NCBI GenBank assembly: GCA_934646965.1 | Contig: CAKUEZ010000132.1 | Span: 1 to 5,398 of the forward strand | Reading direction: 5' to 3' | Length of the DNA: 5,398 nt | Source: an uncultured Collinsella sp. | Lineage (GTDB): Bacteria > Actinomycetota > Coriobacteriia > Coriobacteriales > Coriobacteriaceae | Part shown: positions 1 to 5,190 of the stretch, one piece after another | Layout of the letters: every line of letters starts with the position of its first letter | Numbering within the stretch: position 1 is the stretch's first letter | Position numbers and translations under genes: made by a program | The notes under the pieces: generated by a model | What the model was told of the DNA's origin: nothing | The model's database searches: none | Seen by the model: the letters and a program-made list of their open reading frames with translations, nothing else

Positions 1-204
1 CGCGTCTACAACCGTATGGAGCTGGTCGAGAAGGTGCTCGGCTATGACTTTGAGGGCTATGAGCGCACCATCGACAGCCACGTGAAAAATCTTCGCGCCA
101 AGCTGGGCGACGACCCCAAGAAGCCCAAGTGGCTCTACACCGTCCATGGTGTCGGCTACCGCTTCGAGGCTCCGACCAAGACCGATAAGTCGGACGAGAA
201 ATAA
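1..204 (+). CDS. OmpR/PhoB-family response regulator, C-terminal part (5' end outside window)
   Basis: Frame 1 is open from the first base and stops with TAA at 202-204, giving the last 67 residues of a protein whose start lies upstream. The sequence matches the winged-helix effector domain of OmpR/PhoB regulators. The recognition helix is about residues 21-35 (ERTIDSHVKNLRAKL). The C-terminal hairpin wing follows at about 43-56, ending in the typical TVHGVGYRFE. The receiver domain with the phosphorylated Asp would lie upstream and cannot be seen. The tail (PTKTDKSDEK) is a short charged extension. The protein should bind DNA direct repeats as a dimer and switch transcription after phosphorylation by the kinase that begins 12 bases downstream, almost certainly in the same operon. 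Its target genes cannot be inferred from this window. Confidence 0.95.
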   Translation, partial: RVYNRMELVEKVLGYDFEGYERTIDSHVKNLRAKLGDDPKKPKWLYTVHGVGYRFEAPTKTDKSDEK

Positions 205-208
205 GGGA
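203..208 (+). promoter_or_regulatory. Ribosome binding site of the histidine kinase
   Basis: AAGGGA lies 8 bases before the ATG at 217 and overlaps the stop codon of the response regulator. It is the only good Shine-Dalgarno match in the region. It supports 217 as the start over the in-frame ATGs at 319 and 337, which have no purine-rich tract at the right distance. Confidence 0.6.
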
Positions 209-216
209 AATCACAT

Positions 217-1782
217 ATGACACCTGCGCGCTTTGAAATCGGGCAAAAGCATAAGCAGGAGAACGAGGCGGGTTCCAAAGCTAGTTGGAACACGCCTCGT
301 TCCGATTCGCGGCCAACGATGAGCTATCCCTCGCGCATGGCCCTGGCTTTCGCCCTGACATCACTCATGACGGTATTGGTGCTAGTGGGCGTTGTCTCCG
401 TTGTGTGGGGCACGGTGTTTTCGGATTACACGCGTTCCAACATCGTCGAGATCGCCAATTCCGCCGCCGAAAAACTGGCGACATCCTACGACGAAAACGG
501 CAACTGGACGGCAGAAGAGCTGCGCACCGTCGCCACGTCGAGTCTGGTGTCCGATGACTTGGGTATGCAGGTCGTCAATAAAAAGGGCGTAATCGTTTAC
601 GACGATTCGTGGCCTTCGGCAAGCGCCACTGCCGACGTACGCGAAAACCAGGCGACGACTGATGGGTCGACCGGCAAAAGGGCTTCGCATAGCCCCGTTT
701 CGTCGGCTCCCACCGGATCGGACAGCGTTGCCAACGTCGAGATCGTAACGTCCTCCGGCGAGCATGTCGGTCAAGTCAAGCTCTGGGCCATCGGTTCGGA
801 TGCCCTGCTCACCAAGGCGGATTCTGCGTTTAGGGAGAAGACCTTTAACGCCATGGCGCTCGCCGCGGTTGTGGCCGTCTGCATCTCGGTCGTTATCGGA
901 GCGCTCATGTCGCGCATGCTCACCAAGCCGATTCACCGCATCACCAGTACAGCTAAACAAATCCGCGACGGAGATCTCTCCGCTCGCACGGGCTTGCGCG
1001 GTGACGACGAGATCGACCAGCTGGGCGAGACGTTCGATGAGATGGCCACGTCGCTCGAAAAAGATATGAAGCACGAGAAGCGCTTGACTTCGGATGTCGC
1101 GCACGAGCTGCGCACGCCCTTGATGGCGATGCTCGCGACGGTCGAGGCCATGCAGGATGGGGTGTATCCCACTGACGACGAACATCTGGAGACGGTTGCC
1201 TCCGAGACACGCCGTCTGGCACGCCTGGTGCAGCAGATGCTCGACCTGTCGCGTATGGAAAATAGCACGGCGCCGCTCAATCTCGAGCCGGTGGATATGG
1301 TGCCGTTCGTGCGATCGATCGTGAATGGCCAGGAGCGCCTGTTTGCCGACCGCGATCTTCGTCTTCGCTTTGCGGATGAAACCCAGGGCCATGACGATGT
1401 CGTCGAGGCCGATCCCGATATGATCACCCAATGCGTTATCAACCTTATGAGTAATGCCATGCGCTATACGCCCGAAGGCGGATGGGTTGTGGTGTCGGTG
1501 CTCGGCGATCGAAAGCACGTCAACATCGCGGTTTCGGATACGGGTATCGGCATTGCAAAGGATGACCTTTCACGCATATTCGGCCGCTTTTGGCGTGCCG
1601 ACGCCAGCCGTGCCCGCGAGGCGGGCGGTCTGGGCGTGGGCCTTGCCGTGACCAAACAGATCGTCGAGCGCCATCATGGCTATATATCCGTGGAGTCGGA
1701 GCTTGGAAAGGGTACGACTTTTACGATTCATCTGCCACGCGAGCACACGGCGGACGCGGCATCTACTACAATGGAGCACTAG
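217..1782 (+). CDS. Membrane sensor histidine kinase (HAMP, HisKA, HATPase)
   Basis: A 521-residue two-component sensor kinase, partner of the regulator just upstream. Residues 1-35 are a polar, non-conserved leader. Membrane helix 1 is about 41-66 and helix 2 about 211-232. Between them lies an extracytoplasmic sensor region (about 68-208) with a Ser/Thr/Gly-rich stretch at 133-170. A HAMP linker covers about 233-285. The dimerisation domain carries the H-box SDVAHELRTPL with phospho-acceptor His296. The ATPase domain shows the N-box (NLMSNAMRYTPEGG, 409-422), G1 box DTGIGI (441-446), F-box FGRFWRAD (455-462) and G2 box GGLGVGLAV (470-478). All catalytic motifs are intact, so it should autophosphorylate and pass phosphate to the regulator. 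The signal is unknown; domain order resembles BaeS-type envelope sensors. Start 217 is chosen for its Shine-Dalgarno site, but codons 15-29 form a long inverted repeat, so a start at ATG 319 (487 residues) remains possible. Confidence 0.93.
   Translation: MTPARFEIGQKHKQENEAGSKASWNTPRSDSRPTMSYPSRMALAFALTSLMTVLVLVGVVSVVWGTVFSDYTRSNIVEIANSAAEKLATSYDENGNWTAEELRTVATSSLVSDDLGMQVVNKKGVIVYDDSWPSASATADVRENQATTDGSTGKRASHSPVSSAPTGSDSVANVEIVTSSGEHVGQVKLWAIGSDALLTKADSAFREKTFNAMALAAVVAVCISVVIGALMSRMLTKPIHRITSTAKQIRDGDLSARTGLRGDDEIDQLGETFDEMATSLEKDMKHEKRLTSDVAHELRTPLMAMLATVEAMQDGVYPTDDEHLETVASETRRLARLVQQMLDLSRMENSTAPLNLEPVDMVPFVRSIVNGQERLFADRDLRLRFADETQGHDDVVEADPDMITQCVINLMSNAMRYTPEGGWVVVSVLGDRKHVNIAVSDTGIGIAKDDLSRIFGRFWRADASRAREAGGLGVGLAVTKQIVERHHGYISVESELGKGTTFTIHLPREHTADAASTTMEH
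261..302. repeat. Long inverted repeat inside the start of the kinase gene
   Basis: The arms are 261-278 (GAACGAGGCGGGTTCCAA) and 285-302 (TTGGAACACGCCTCGTTC). They are complementary at 17 of 18 positions, with a G-A mismatch at 271/292, and are separated by a 6-base loop AGCTAG. In mRNA this would be a very stable hairpin starting 44 bases after the kinase ATG. No T-run follows on either strand, so it is not a standard intrinsic terminator. Confidence 0.85.
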
Positions 1783-1840
1783 CTTTTCGCTACTCGGTGA
1801 AGGAGGGGTCTTGTCCCTGCCGCTCCGGGTTTGCGAAAAC

Positions 1841-1860
1841 ATGCGGGAAAGAGCCCGCAT
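1841..1860 (+). other. Hairpin between the kinase gene and purC
   Basis: ATGCGGG (1841-1847) and CCCGCAT (1854-1860) form a perfect 7-bp stem with loop AAAGAG. It lies 59 bases after the kinase stop and 31 before the purC start. The downstream tract TACTGTCGTATTTT is only weakly T-rich, and on the other strand the stem is followed by GTTTT. It may be a weak terminator for the two-component operon or a leader structure of purC. I could not identify a convincing purC promoter in this gap. Confidence 0.4.
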
Positions 1861-1877
1861 TACTGTCGTATTTTGGT

Positions 1878-1883
1878 AAGGAG
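1878..1883 (+). promoter_or_regulatory. Ribosome binding site that fixes the purC start
   Basis: AAGGAG ends 8 bases before the GTG at 1892. The longer reading frame would start at GTG 1883, but that codon overlaps the Shine-Dalgarno tract and cannot be used with it. ATGs at 1898 and 1901 sit 14 and 17 bases away, too far for best use. Confidence 0.75.
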
Positions 1884-1891
1884 TGACTCAC

Positions 1892-2779
1892 GTGACAATG
1901 ATGGAGCGTCGTCCGGATTCCCGTGGCAAGGTTCGTGATATCTACGATGCCGGTGAAAACCTGCTGATGGTCGCCACCGACCGCATTTCTGCGTTCGACT
2001 ATATTCTTCCCGACGAGATTCCGTTTAAGGGAGAGGTGCTCAACCGCATCTCGGCATTCTGGTTCGATAAGTTTGCCGACATCGTCCCCAACCACCTTGT
2101 TTCCATCGACCCGGCAGATTTCCCCGAGGAGTTTGCCGAGTACCGTGACTATCTCGCTGGCCGCGCCATGCTGGTCAAGAAGGCCCAGACGATTCCTATC
2201 GAGTGCATCGTCCGCGGCTATCTGACCGGTTCGGGCAAAAAGACCTATGACGAGAACGGCACCGTCTGCGGCATTCAGCTGCCCGAGGGCCTGACCGAGG
2301 CTTCCAAGCTCCCCGAGCCGCTGTTCACCCCGTCCACGAAGGCCGAGATCGGCGATCATGACGAGAACATCTCGTTCGAGCGTTGCTGCGAGATCGTGGG
2401 CGAGGATATCGCCGAGCAGATCCGCGACCTGTCCCTTAAGATCTACAAGGCCGCTGCCGAGTATGCAGCGACCCGTGGCATCATCATCGCCGACACCAAG
2501 TTCGAGTTTGGTGTCATCGATGGCAAGGTCACGCTGATCGACGAGTGCCTTACGCCCGACTCCAGCCGTTTCTGGCCTGCTGCCAGCTACGAGGAGGGCA
2601 AGGTCCAGCCCAGCTACGACAAGCAATTTGTCCGCAATTGGCTCAAGGCCAACTGGGACATGACGGGGGAGACCCCGCACCTGCCCGCCGAGGTCATCGA
2701 TGGTACGTCCGAGCGTTATCGCGAGGCTTTCCAGATTATCACGGGCTCCCAGTTCACAAGCATGAAGGAGAACGCGTAA
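1892..2779 (+). CDS. purC: Phosphoribosylaminoimidazole-succinocarboxamide synthase (SAICAR synthase)
   Basis: PurC joins CAIR and L-aspartate using ATP to give SAICAR, a late step of de novo purine (IMP) synthesis in the cytoplasm. With the GTG start at 1892 it has 295 residues. That is the long form of the family, about 60 longer than the E. coli type. Visible family motifs include the nucleotide-binding N-terminus SRGKVRDIYD (10-19), ATDRISAFD (28-36), the substrate loop ECIVRGYLTGSG (104-115) and TPSTKAEIGDHDENIS (146-161). The signature IIADTKFEFG (198-207) and the C-terminal DECLTPDSSRFW (217-228) follow. No key region is missing. The stop codon abuts the GTG of the next gene, and AAGGAG inside the last codons serves that gene. 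No other purine genes are in the window, so whether it sits in a purine operon cannot be judged. Confidence 0.96.
   Translation: MTMMERRPDSRGKVRDIYDAGENLLMVATDRISAFDYILPDEIPFKGEVLNRISAFWFDKFADIVPNHLVSIDPADFPEEFAEYRDYLAGRAMLVKKAQTIPIECIVRGYLTGSGKKTYDENGTVCGIQLPEGLTEASKLPEPLFTPSTKAEIGDHDENISFERCCEIVGEDIAEQIRDLSLKIYKAAAEYAATRGIIIADTKFEFGVIDGKVTLIDECLTPDSSRFWPAASYEEGKVQPSYDKQFVRNWLKANWDMTGETPHLPAEVIDGTSERYREAFQIITGSQFTSMKENA
2765..2770 (+). promoter_or_regulatory. Ribosome binding site inside the end of purC
   Basis: AAGGAG lies within the last codons of purC, 9 bases before the GTG at 2780. It supports that GTG as the start and suggests the two genes are translated from one mRNA, probably coupled. 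Confidence 0.7.
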
Positions 2780-3355
2780 GTGAGTACCCGCAGCGCCACG
2801 AACAAGCGCACGCAGTCCCACGAGGTTACCGGGGTTGCGCGCAAGTCTGCCGCATCCGCTAAGCCTGCCCGTCAGGCCGCCAGCTCTGTCCGCGTCGTGC
2901 CGGCTTCGTCCAAGGCACGCCGCAAGGAGCTCGAGAAGGGTGAGAACCTGGACGGCCTCTCCAAGGAGGAGAAGCGCGCCCGCAAGGCAAAGCAGCGTGC
3001 CAAGGAGGACCGCATCTACACGGTGTCGAATATCCTTCTCAAGCAGGATGAGGACTACACCAAGCGTCGTCGTATCTGGTGGGCCGTCCTCGCCATCGGC
3101 ATGGTGCTCGTTGTGGCAATTTGGGCTTCGCTCTACTTCGCTCCCGGCGGCACGGTGTCCAGCCCCGTCCAGATGGTCGGCATCGTTTTGTCCTATGTCA
3201 TCATTCTTGGCGACTTTATCTACGACTTTGCTCGTATTCGCCCCCTGCGCAATATGTATCGCGCGCAGGCCGAGGGTATGTCCGACAACAAGCTCAACGC
3301 TCTTATCGAGCGCGCGGCTGCCGAGGAGGACAAGAAGGACTCCAAGAAGAAGTAG
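2780..3355 (+). CDS. Small two-helix membrane protein of unknown function, DUF3043-like layout
   Basis: A 191-residue protein starting with GTG directly after the purC stop. Residues 1-60 are basic, rich in Ala, Ser, Lys and Arg, and likely disordered. Residues 61-76 (SKEEKRARKAKQRAKE) are a highly charged helix that could be coiled coil. Two membrane helices follow at about 99-120 and 130-151, joined by a short loop with APGG. The tail (152-191) is charged, contains a MSDNKLNALIERAAAEE helix and ends in DSKKK. There is no signal peptide and no enzymatic motif. This layout (long basic cytoplasmic N-terminus, helical hairpin, charged tail) resembles the actinobacterial DUF3043 proteins, but I assign this from general layout only and am not sure. 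Its tight link to purC suggests co-expression, not necessarily a shared role. It is followed by a strong terminator. Confidence 0.8.
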   Translation: MSTRSATNKRTQSHEVTGVARKSAASAKPARQAASSVRVVPASSKARRKELEKGENLDGLSKEEKRARKAKQRAKEDRIYTVSNILLKQDEDYTKRRRIWWAVLAIGMVLVVAIWASLYFAPGGTVSSPVQMVGIVLSYVIILGDFIYDFARIRPLRNMYRAQAEGMSDNKLNALIERAAAEEDKKDSKKK

Positions 3356-3358
3356 CGT

Positions 3359-3388
3359 TTGTATCCATACTTATCGCTAAGATATAAG
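3359..3388 (+). promoter_or_regulatory. Possible promoter for the aminopeptidase gene
   Basis: TTGTAT (3359-3364) and TATAAG (3383-3388) are spaced by 18 bases and resemble a sigma-70 promoter with a good -10 and a weak -35. Transcription would begin near 3395, inside the terminator hairpin. It is the best candidate upstream of the peptidase, but the match is modest. Confidence 0.3.
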
Positions 3389-3417
3389 GTGCGTCGTATG
3401 TGCGACGCGCCTTTTTT
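3386..3417 (+). terminator. Rho-independent terminator after the purC unit
   Basis: AAGGTGCGTCG (3386-3396) pairs with CGACGCGCCTT (3403-3413) over 11 positions with one G-U pair. The loop is TATGTG and the T-run ends at 3417. It lies 31 bases past the stop of the membrane protein gene and ends the purC transcript. Confidence 0.9.
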
Positions 3418-3434
3418 GTTTCATTTCTACAGAT

Positions 3435-3442
3435 AGGTGGAG
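3435..3442 (+). promoter_or_regulatory. Ribosome binding site that fixes the aminopeptidase start
   Basis: AGGTGGAG ends 6 bases before ATG 3449. The in-frame GTG at 3437 lies inside this tract, so the four extra codons it would add are unlikely to be translated. Confidence 0.65.
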
Positions 3443-3448
3443 TGGCAC

Positions 3449-4729
3449 ATGATTCGAGCTGCCCTGACGGTCGAGGAAGCCCTGGAGGGTATGAAGGCCC
3501 TGGAGCCCAAGATTAAAAACTATGCGCGCCTGGTTGTCCGCAAGGGCGTAAACGTTAAGCCCGGCCAGGAGGTCGTCGTTCAGTCTCCGGTCGAGTGCGC
3601 GCCGTTTGCGCGCGTGGTGGTCGCGGAGGCTTATGCGGCCGGCGCCGGTCACGTGACAGTCGTTTGGGCCGACGATGCCGTGACGAGGCTCACGTACGAG
3701 CATGTCGAGAAAAGCTATTTTGAGCAGACTCCCGAGTGGAAGCGCCTGCAGCTTGATTCCTTGGCCCAGGATGGTGCCTGCTTTATCTTTATCGAGGGTG
3801 CTGACCCTGCGGCGCTCAAGGGCATCGATCCCGCTAAACCTGCCGCGGCATCCAAGGCGAGGAATACGCAGTGCAAGGTGTTTCGCCGCGGACTGGATTA
3901 CAACATCAACCCATGGTGCATCGCCGGCGCGCCGGTTGCCGCCTGGGCACGTGAAGTGTTCGCGGGCGATGCGGATGAGGTTGCGATCTATAAGTTGTGG
4001 AATGCGATTCTGCACACCGCTCGCGCTGACGGCCAGGACCCGGAGAGCGACTGGGAGCGTCATGACGCCGCGTTCGAAAAGAACCTGCGCTTCCTCAACG
4101 AGAACCGCTTTGACTGCCTGCATTACACCGCGTCGAACGGAACCGATCTTACCATCGGCATGACGAAGGGCCACGAATGGGCCGGCGGCAAGGGTAAGAC
4201 GCCTGATGGGCATCCTTTCTTCCCCAATATTCCCACCGAGGAAGTATTTACGTCGCCCGACCGCATGCGCGCCGACGGTATTGTTTATTCGGCCATGCCG
4301 CTGATTCATCATGGCAACAAGGTTGATGATTTTTGGATTAGGTTCGAGGCCGGTCGCGTGGTGGATTACGACGCTCGCGTGGGCAAGGCAACGCTTGCAA
4401 GCATTATTGACACCGATGAAGGCGCCGCCCACCTGGGCGAGGTTGCGCTCATTTCCAAGAACACGCCGATTCGCGAAAGCGGTGTCTTGTTCTACGACAC
4501 GCTCTATGACGAGAATGCCAGCTGCCACCTTGCACTGGGTGTCGGATTCCCCGAGTGTATCGAGGGCGGATACGACATGTCCAAAGAGGAACTTTTGGAG
4601 CACGGCGTTAACGTTTCGAGTGCGCATGTCGACTTTATGATCGGCACGGACGACATCGATATTACGGGCATTACGCCTGATGGACGTGAAGTTGTGATTT
4701 TCCAGAACGGCCAATGGAGTTGGGAATAG
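3449..4729 (+). CDS. Family M29 metallo-aminopeptidase (AmpS/PepS/AmpT type)
   Basis: A 426-residue cytoplasmic aminopeptidase that would remove N-terminal residues from peptides using two metal ions. The length is normal for the family. Residues about 1-180 form the N-terminal domain, and the metal centre is in the C-terminal half. From the known T. thermophilus ligands (Glu250, Glu316, His345, His376, Asp378, recalled from memory), the matching residues here are Glu265 in NIPTEEVFTSP, Glu331 in HLGEVALI, His360 in ASCHLALG, and His393 and Asp395 in HVDFMIGT. Spacings agree (66, 29, then 33 against 31). The position of the conserved active-site Tyr352 appears to be Phe367 (GVGFPECIEGG), which is unusual. 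No signal peptide is seen, and it is not in an operon with the upstream genes. No terminator separates it from the tRNA gene 28 bases on, so its mRNA probably runs through the tRNA to the terminator at 4842-4872. Confidence 0.93.
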   Translation: MIRAALTVEEALEGMKALEPKIKNYARLVVRKGVNVKPGQEVVVQSPVECAPFARVVVAEAYAAGAGHVTVVWADDAVTRLTYEHVEKSYFEQTPEWKRLQLDSLAQDGACFIFIEGADPAALKGIDPAKPAAASKARNTQCKVFRRGLDYNINPWCIAGAPVAAWAREVFAGDADEVAIYKLWNAILHTARADGQDPESDWERHDAAFEKNLRFLNENRFDCLHYTASNGTDLTIGMTKGHEWAGGKGKTPDGHPFFPNIPTEEVFTSPDRMRADGIVYSAMPLIHHGNKVDDFWIRFEAGRVVDYDARVGKATLASIIDTDEGAAHLGEVALISKNTPIRESGVLFYDTLYDENASCHLALGVGFPECIEGGYDMSKEELLEHGVNVSSAHVDFMIGTDDIDITGITPDGREVVIFQNGQWSWE

Positions 4730-4748
4730 TCCCAGACCGTGGTACAAT
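4720..4748 (+). promoter_or_regulatory. Promoter of the tRNA-Lys gene
   Basis: TTGGGA (4720-4725) and TACAAT (4743-4748) are spaced by 17 bases and match a sigma-70 promoter well. The -35 lies inside the last codons of the aminopeptidase. The predicted start near 4755 gives a leader of only about 3 bases before the mature tRNA 5' end. Confidence 0.65.
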
Positions 4749-4757
4749 GCCACCCGC

Positions 4758-4833
4758 GGGCCGTTAGCTCAGCTGGCAGAGCAGGGGACTTTTAATCCCA
4801 AGGTCCAGGGTTCGAACCCCTGACGGCCCACCA
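4758..4833 (+). tRNA. tRNA-Lys, anticodon TTT, CCA encoded
   Basis: A 76-base gene that folds into a full cloverleaf. The acceptor stem is GGGCCGT (4758-4764) with ACGGCCC (4823-4829). The D-stem is GCTC/GAGC (4767-4770 and 4779-4782). The anticodon loop is CTTTTAA (4789-4795) with anticodon TTT at 4791-4793, and the T-stem is CAGGG/CCCTG around TTCGAAC. Discriminator A is 4830 and CCA is 4831-4833. It reads AAA and AAG codons. Pair 27-43 at the base of the anticodon stem is G-A, a mismatch, while all other stem pairs are Watson-Crick. Its last 20 bases are repeated twice downstream. Confidence 0.98.
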
Positions 4834-4841
4834 TAGAAAAG

Positions 4842-4872
4842 AAGGCGATCGACTCCGGTTGGTCGCTTTTTT
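4842..4872 (+). terminator. Rho-independent terminator after tRNA-Lys
   Basis: GCGATCGAC (4845-4853) pairs with GTTGGTCGC (4858-4866), with two G-U pairs and loop TCCG. The flanking AAG/TTT extends the stem, and a run of six T follows (4867-4872). It begins 9 bases past the CCA and probably also ends the aminopeptidase transcript. Confidence 0.9.
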
Positions 4873-4884
4873 GTTGCCGCGGCA

Positions 4885-4898
4885 CGGGTTCGAACCCG
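4885..4898. repeat. T-arm palindrome, first extra copy
   Basis: CGGGTTCGAACCCG is a perfect 14-bp palindrome whose core GGGTTCGAACCC equals the tRNA-Lys T-arm at 4808-4819. The same core recurs at 5064-5075 and 5192-5203. In this copy it is preceded by a second palindrome, TGCCGCGGCA. Confidence 0.9.
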
Positions 4899-4903
4899 TC
4901 GGG

Positions 4904-4988
4904 GCGCGGAGCTGAGTAAACGCGTGAGCGTTTGCCAGCGCAGCGCGCAAGGCGCGAGAGCGCCGCAGCGGCCGCCTGCGGAGCAGGC
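4904..4988 (+). other. Hairpin-rich linker L1
   Basis: Three successive stem-loops can be drawn. The first, 4904-4948, has base GCGCG/CGCGC, a middle GCTG/CAGC, and tip AAACGC-GTGA-GCGTTT. The second, 4951-4964, is GGCGC-GAGA-GCGCC. The third, 4974-4988, is GCCTGC-GGA-GCAGGC. GTGA and GAGA both fit the GNRA tetraloop pattern, which favours folding as RNA. Alternative folds exist because GCGGCCGC (4968-4975) is itself a palindrome. No transcript is known from sequence alone. Confidence 0.6.
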
Positions 4989-4989
4989 T

Positions 4990-5009
4990 GAACCCCTGAC
5001 GGCCCACCA
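4990..5009 (+). pseudogene. tRNA-Lys 3' tail remnant, copy 2
   Basis: GAACCCCTGACGGCCCACCA is identical to the last 20 bases of the tRNA-Lys gene, and the next bases ATAGAA also match. The 5' part of the tRNA is absent, since the upstream sequence is linker, so it cannot form a tRNA. Confidence 0.9.
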
Positions 5010-5020
5010 TAGAATAGAAA

Positions 5021-5050
5021 AAGCGACTGGCGGATGCCGGCCGCTTTTTT
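5021..5050 (+). terminator. Terminator after tail copy 2
   Basis: AAGCGACTGGC (5021-5031) pairs with GCCGGCCGCTT (5036-5046) over 11 positions, with one A-C mismatch and one G-U pair. The loop is GGAT, and six T end at 5050. The stem sequence differs from the first terminator, but pairing is kept. Confidence 0.85.
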
Positions 5051-5063
5051 GTTGCCAAGGCAT

Positions 5064-5075
5064 GGGTTCGAACCC
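5064..5075. repeat. T-arm palindrome, second extra copy
   Basis: GGGTTCGAACCC follows GTTGCCAAGGCAT. The shared right flank GTCGGGG shows it is the same module junction as at 4885-4898. Confidence 0.9.
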
Positions 5076-5078
5076 GTC

Positions 5079-5117
5079 GGGGCGCGAAGCGCCGCAGCGG
5101 CCGCCTGCGGAGCAGGC
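5079..5117 (+). other. Short hairpin-rich linker L2
   Basis: It holds GGCGC-GAA-GCGCC (5081-5093) and GCCTGC-GGA-GCAGGC (5103-5117), corresponding to the second and third stem-loops of L1. The 45-base first stem-loop of L1 is missing, which accounts for almost all of the length difference between the two linkers. Confidence 0.65.
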
Positions 5118-5118
5118 C

Positions 5119-5138
5119 GAACCCCTGACGGCCCACCA
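5119..5138 (+). pseudogene. tRNA-Lys 3' tail remnant, copy 3
   Basis: A second exact copy of the 20-base tRNA tail, again followed by ATAGAATAGAAAA and a terminator. It lies 129 bases after copy 2. No tRNA 5' half precedes it. Confidence 0.9.
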
Positions 5139-5148
5139 TAGAATAGAA

Positions 5149-5178
5149 AAGCGACTGGCGGATGCCGGCCGCTTTTTT
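5149..5178 (+). terminator. Terminator after tail copy 3
   Basis: The stem is the same as in the second terminator: GCGACTGGC (5151-5159) with GCCGGCCGC (5164-5172), loop GGAT, and six T at 5173-5178. Confidence 0.85.
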
Positions 5179-5190
5179 GTTGCCGCGCCA

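Noticed and set aside
382..1518. 378-codon minus-strand frame opposite the kinase gene
   Set aside because: It is a shadow of the kinase codons, whose conserved motifs on the plus strand are complete.
1883..1891. purC start at GTG 1883
   Set aside because: The codon overlaps the Shine-Dalgarno tract; GTG 1892 is at the right distance.
1790..2821. 343-codon minus-strand frame opposite purC
   Set aside because: A shadow frame: purC is fully supported on the plus strand and this frame has no recognisable motif.
3437..3448. Aminopeptidase start at GTG 3437
   Set aside because: It lies inside the ribosome binding tract; ATG 3449 is correctly spaced.
3377..4753. 458-codon minus-strand frame opposite the aminopeptidase
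   Set aside because: It spans the terminator and the whole peptidase gene and shows no family motif, as expected for a GC-rich shadow frame.
4878..4915. A second tRNA around the T-arm palindrome
   Set aside because: The T-arm can be drawn, but no D-arm, anticodon arm or acceptor stem fits on either strand.
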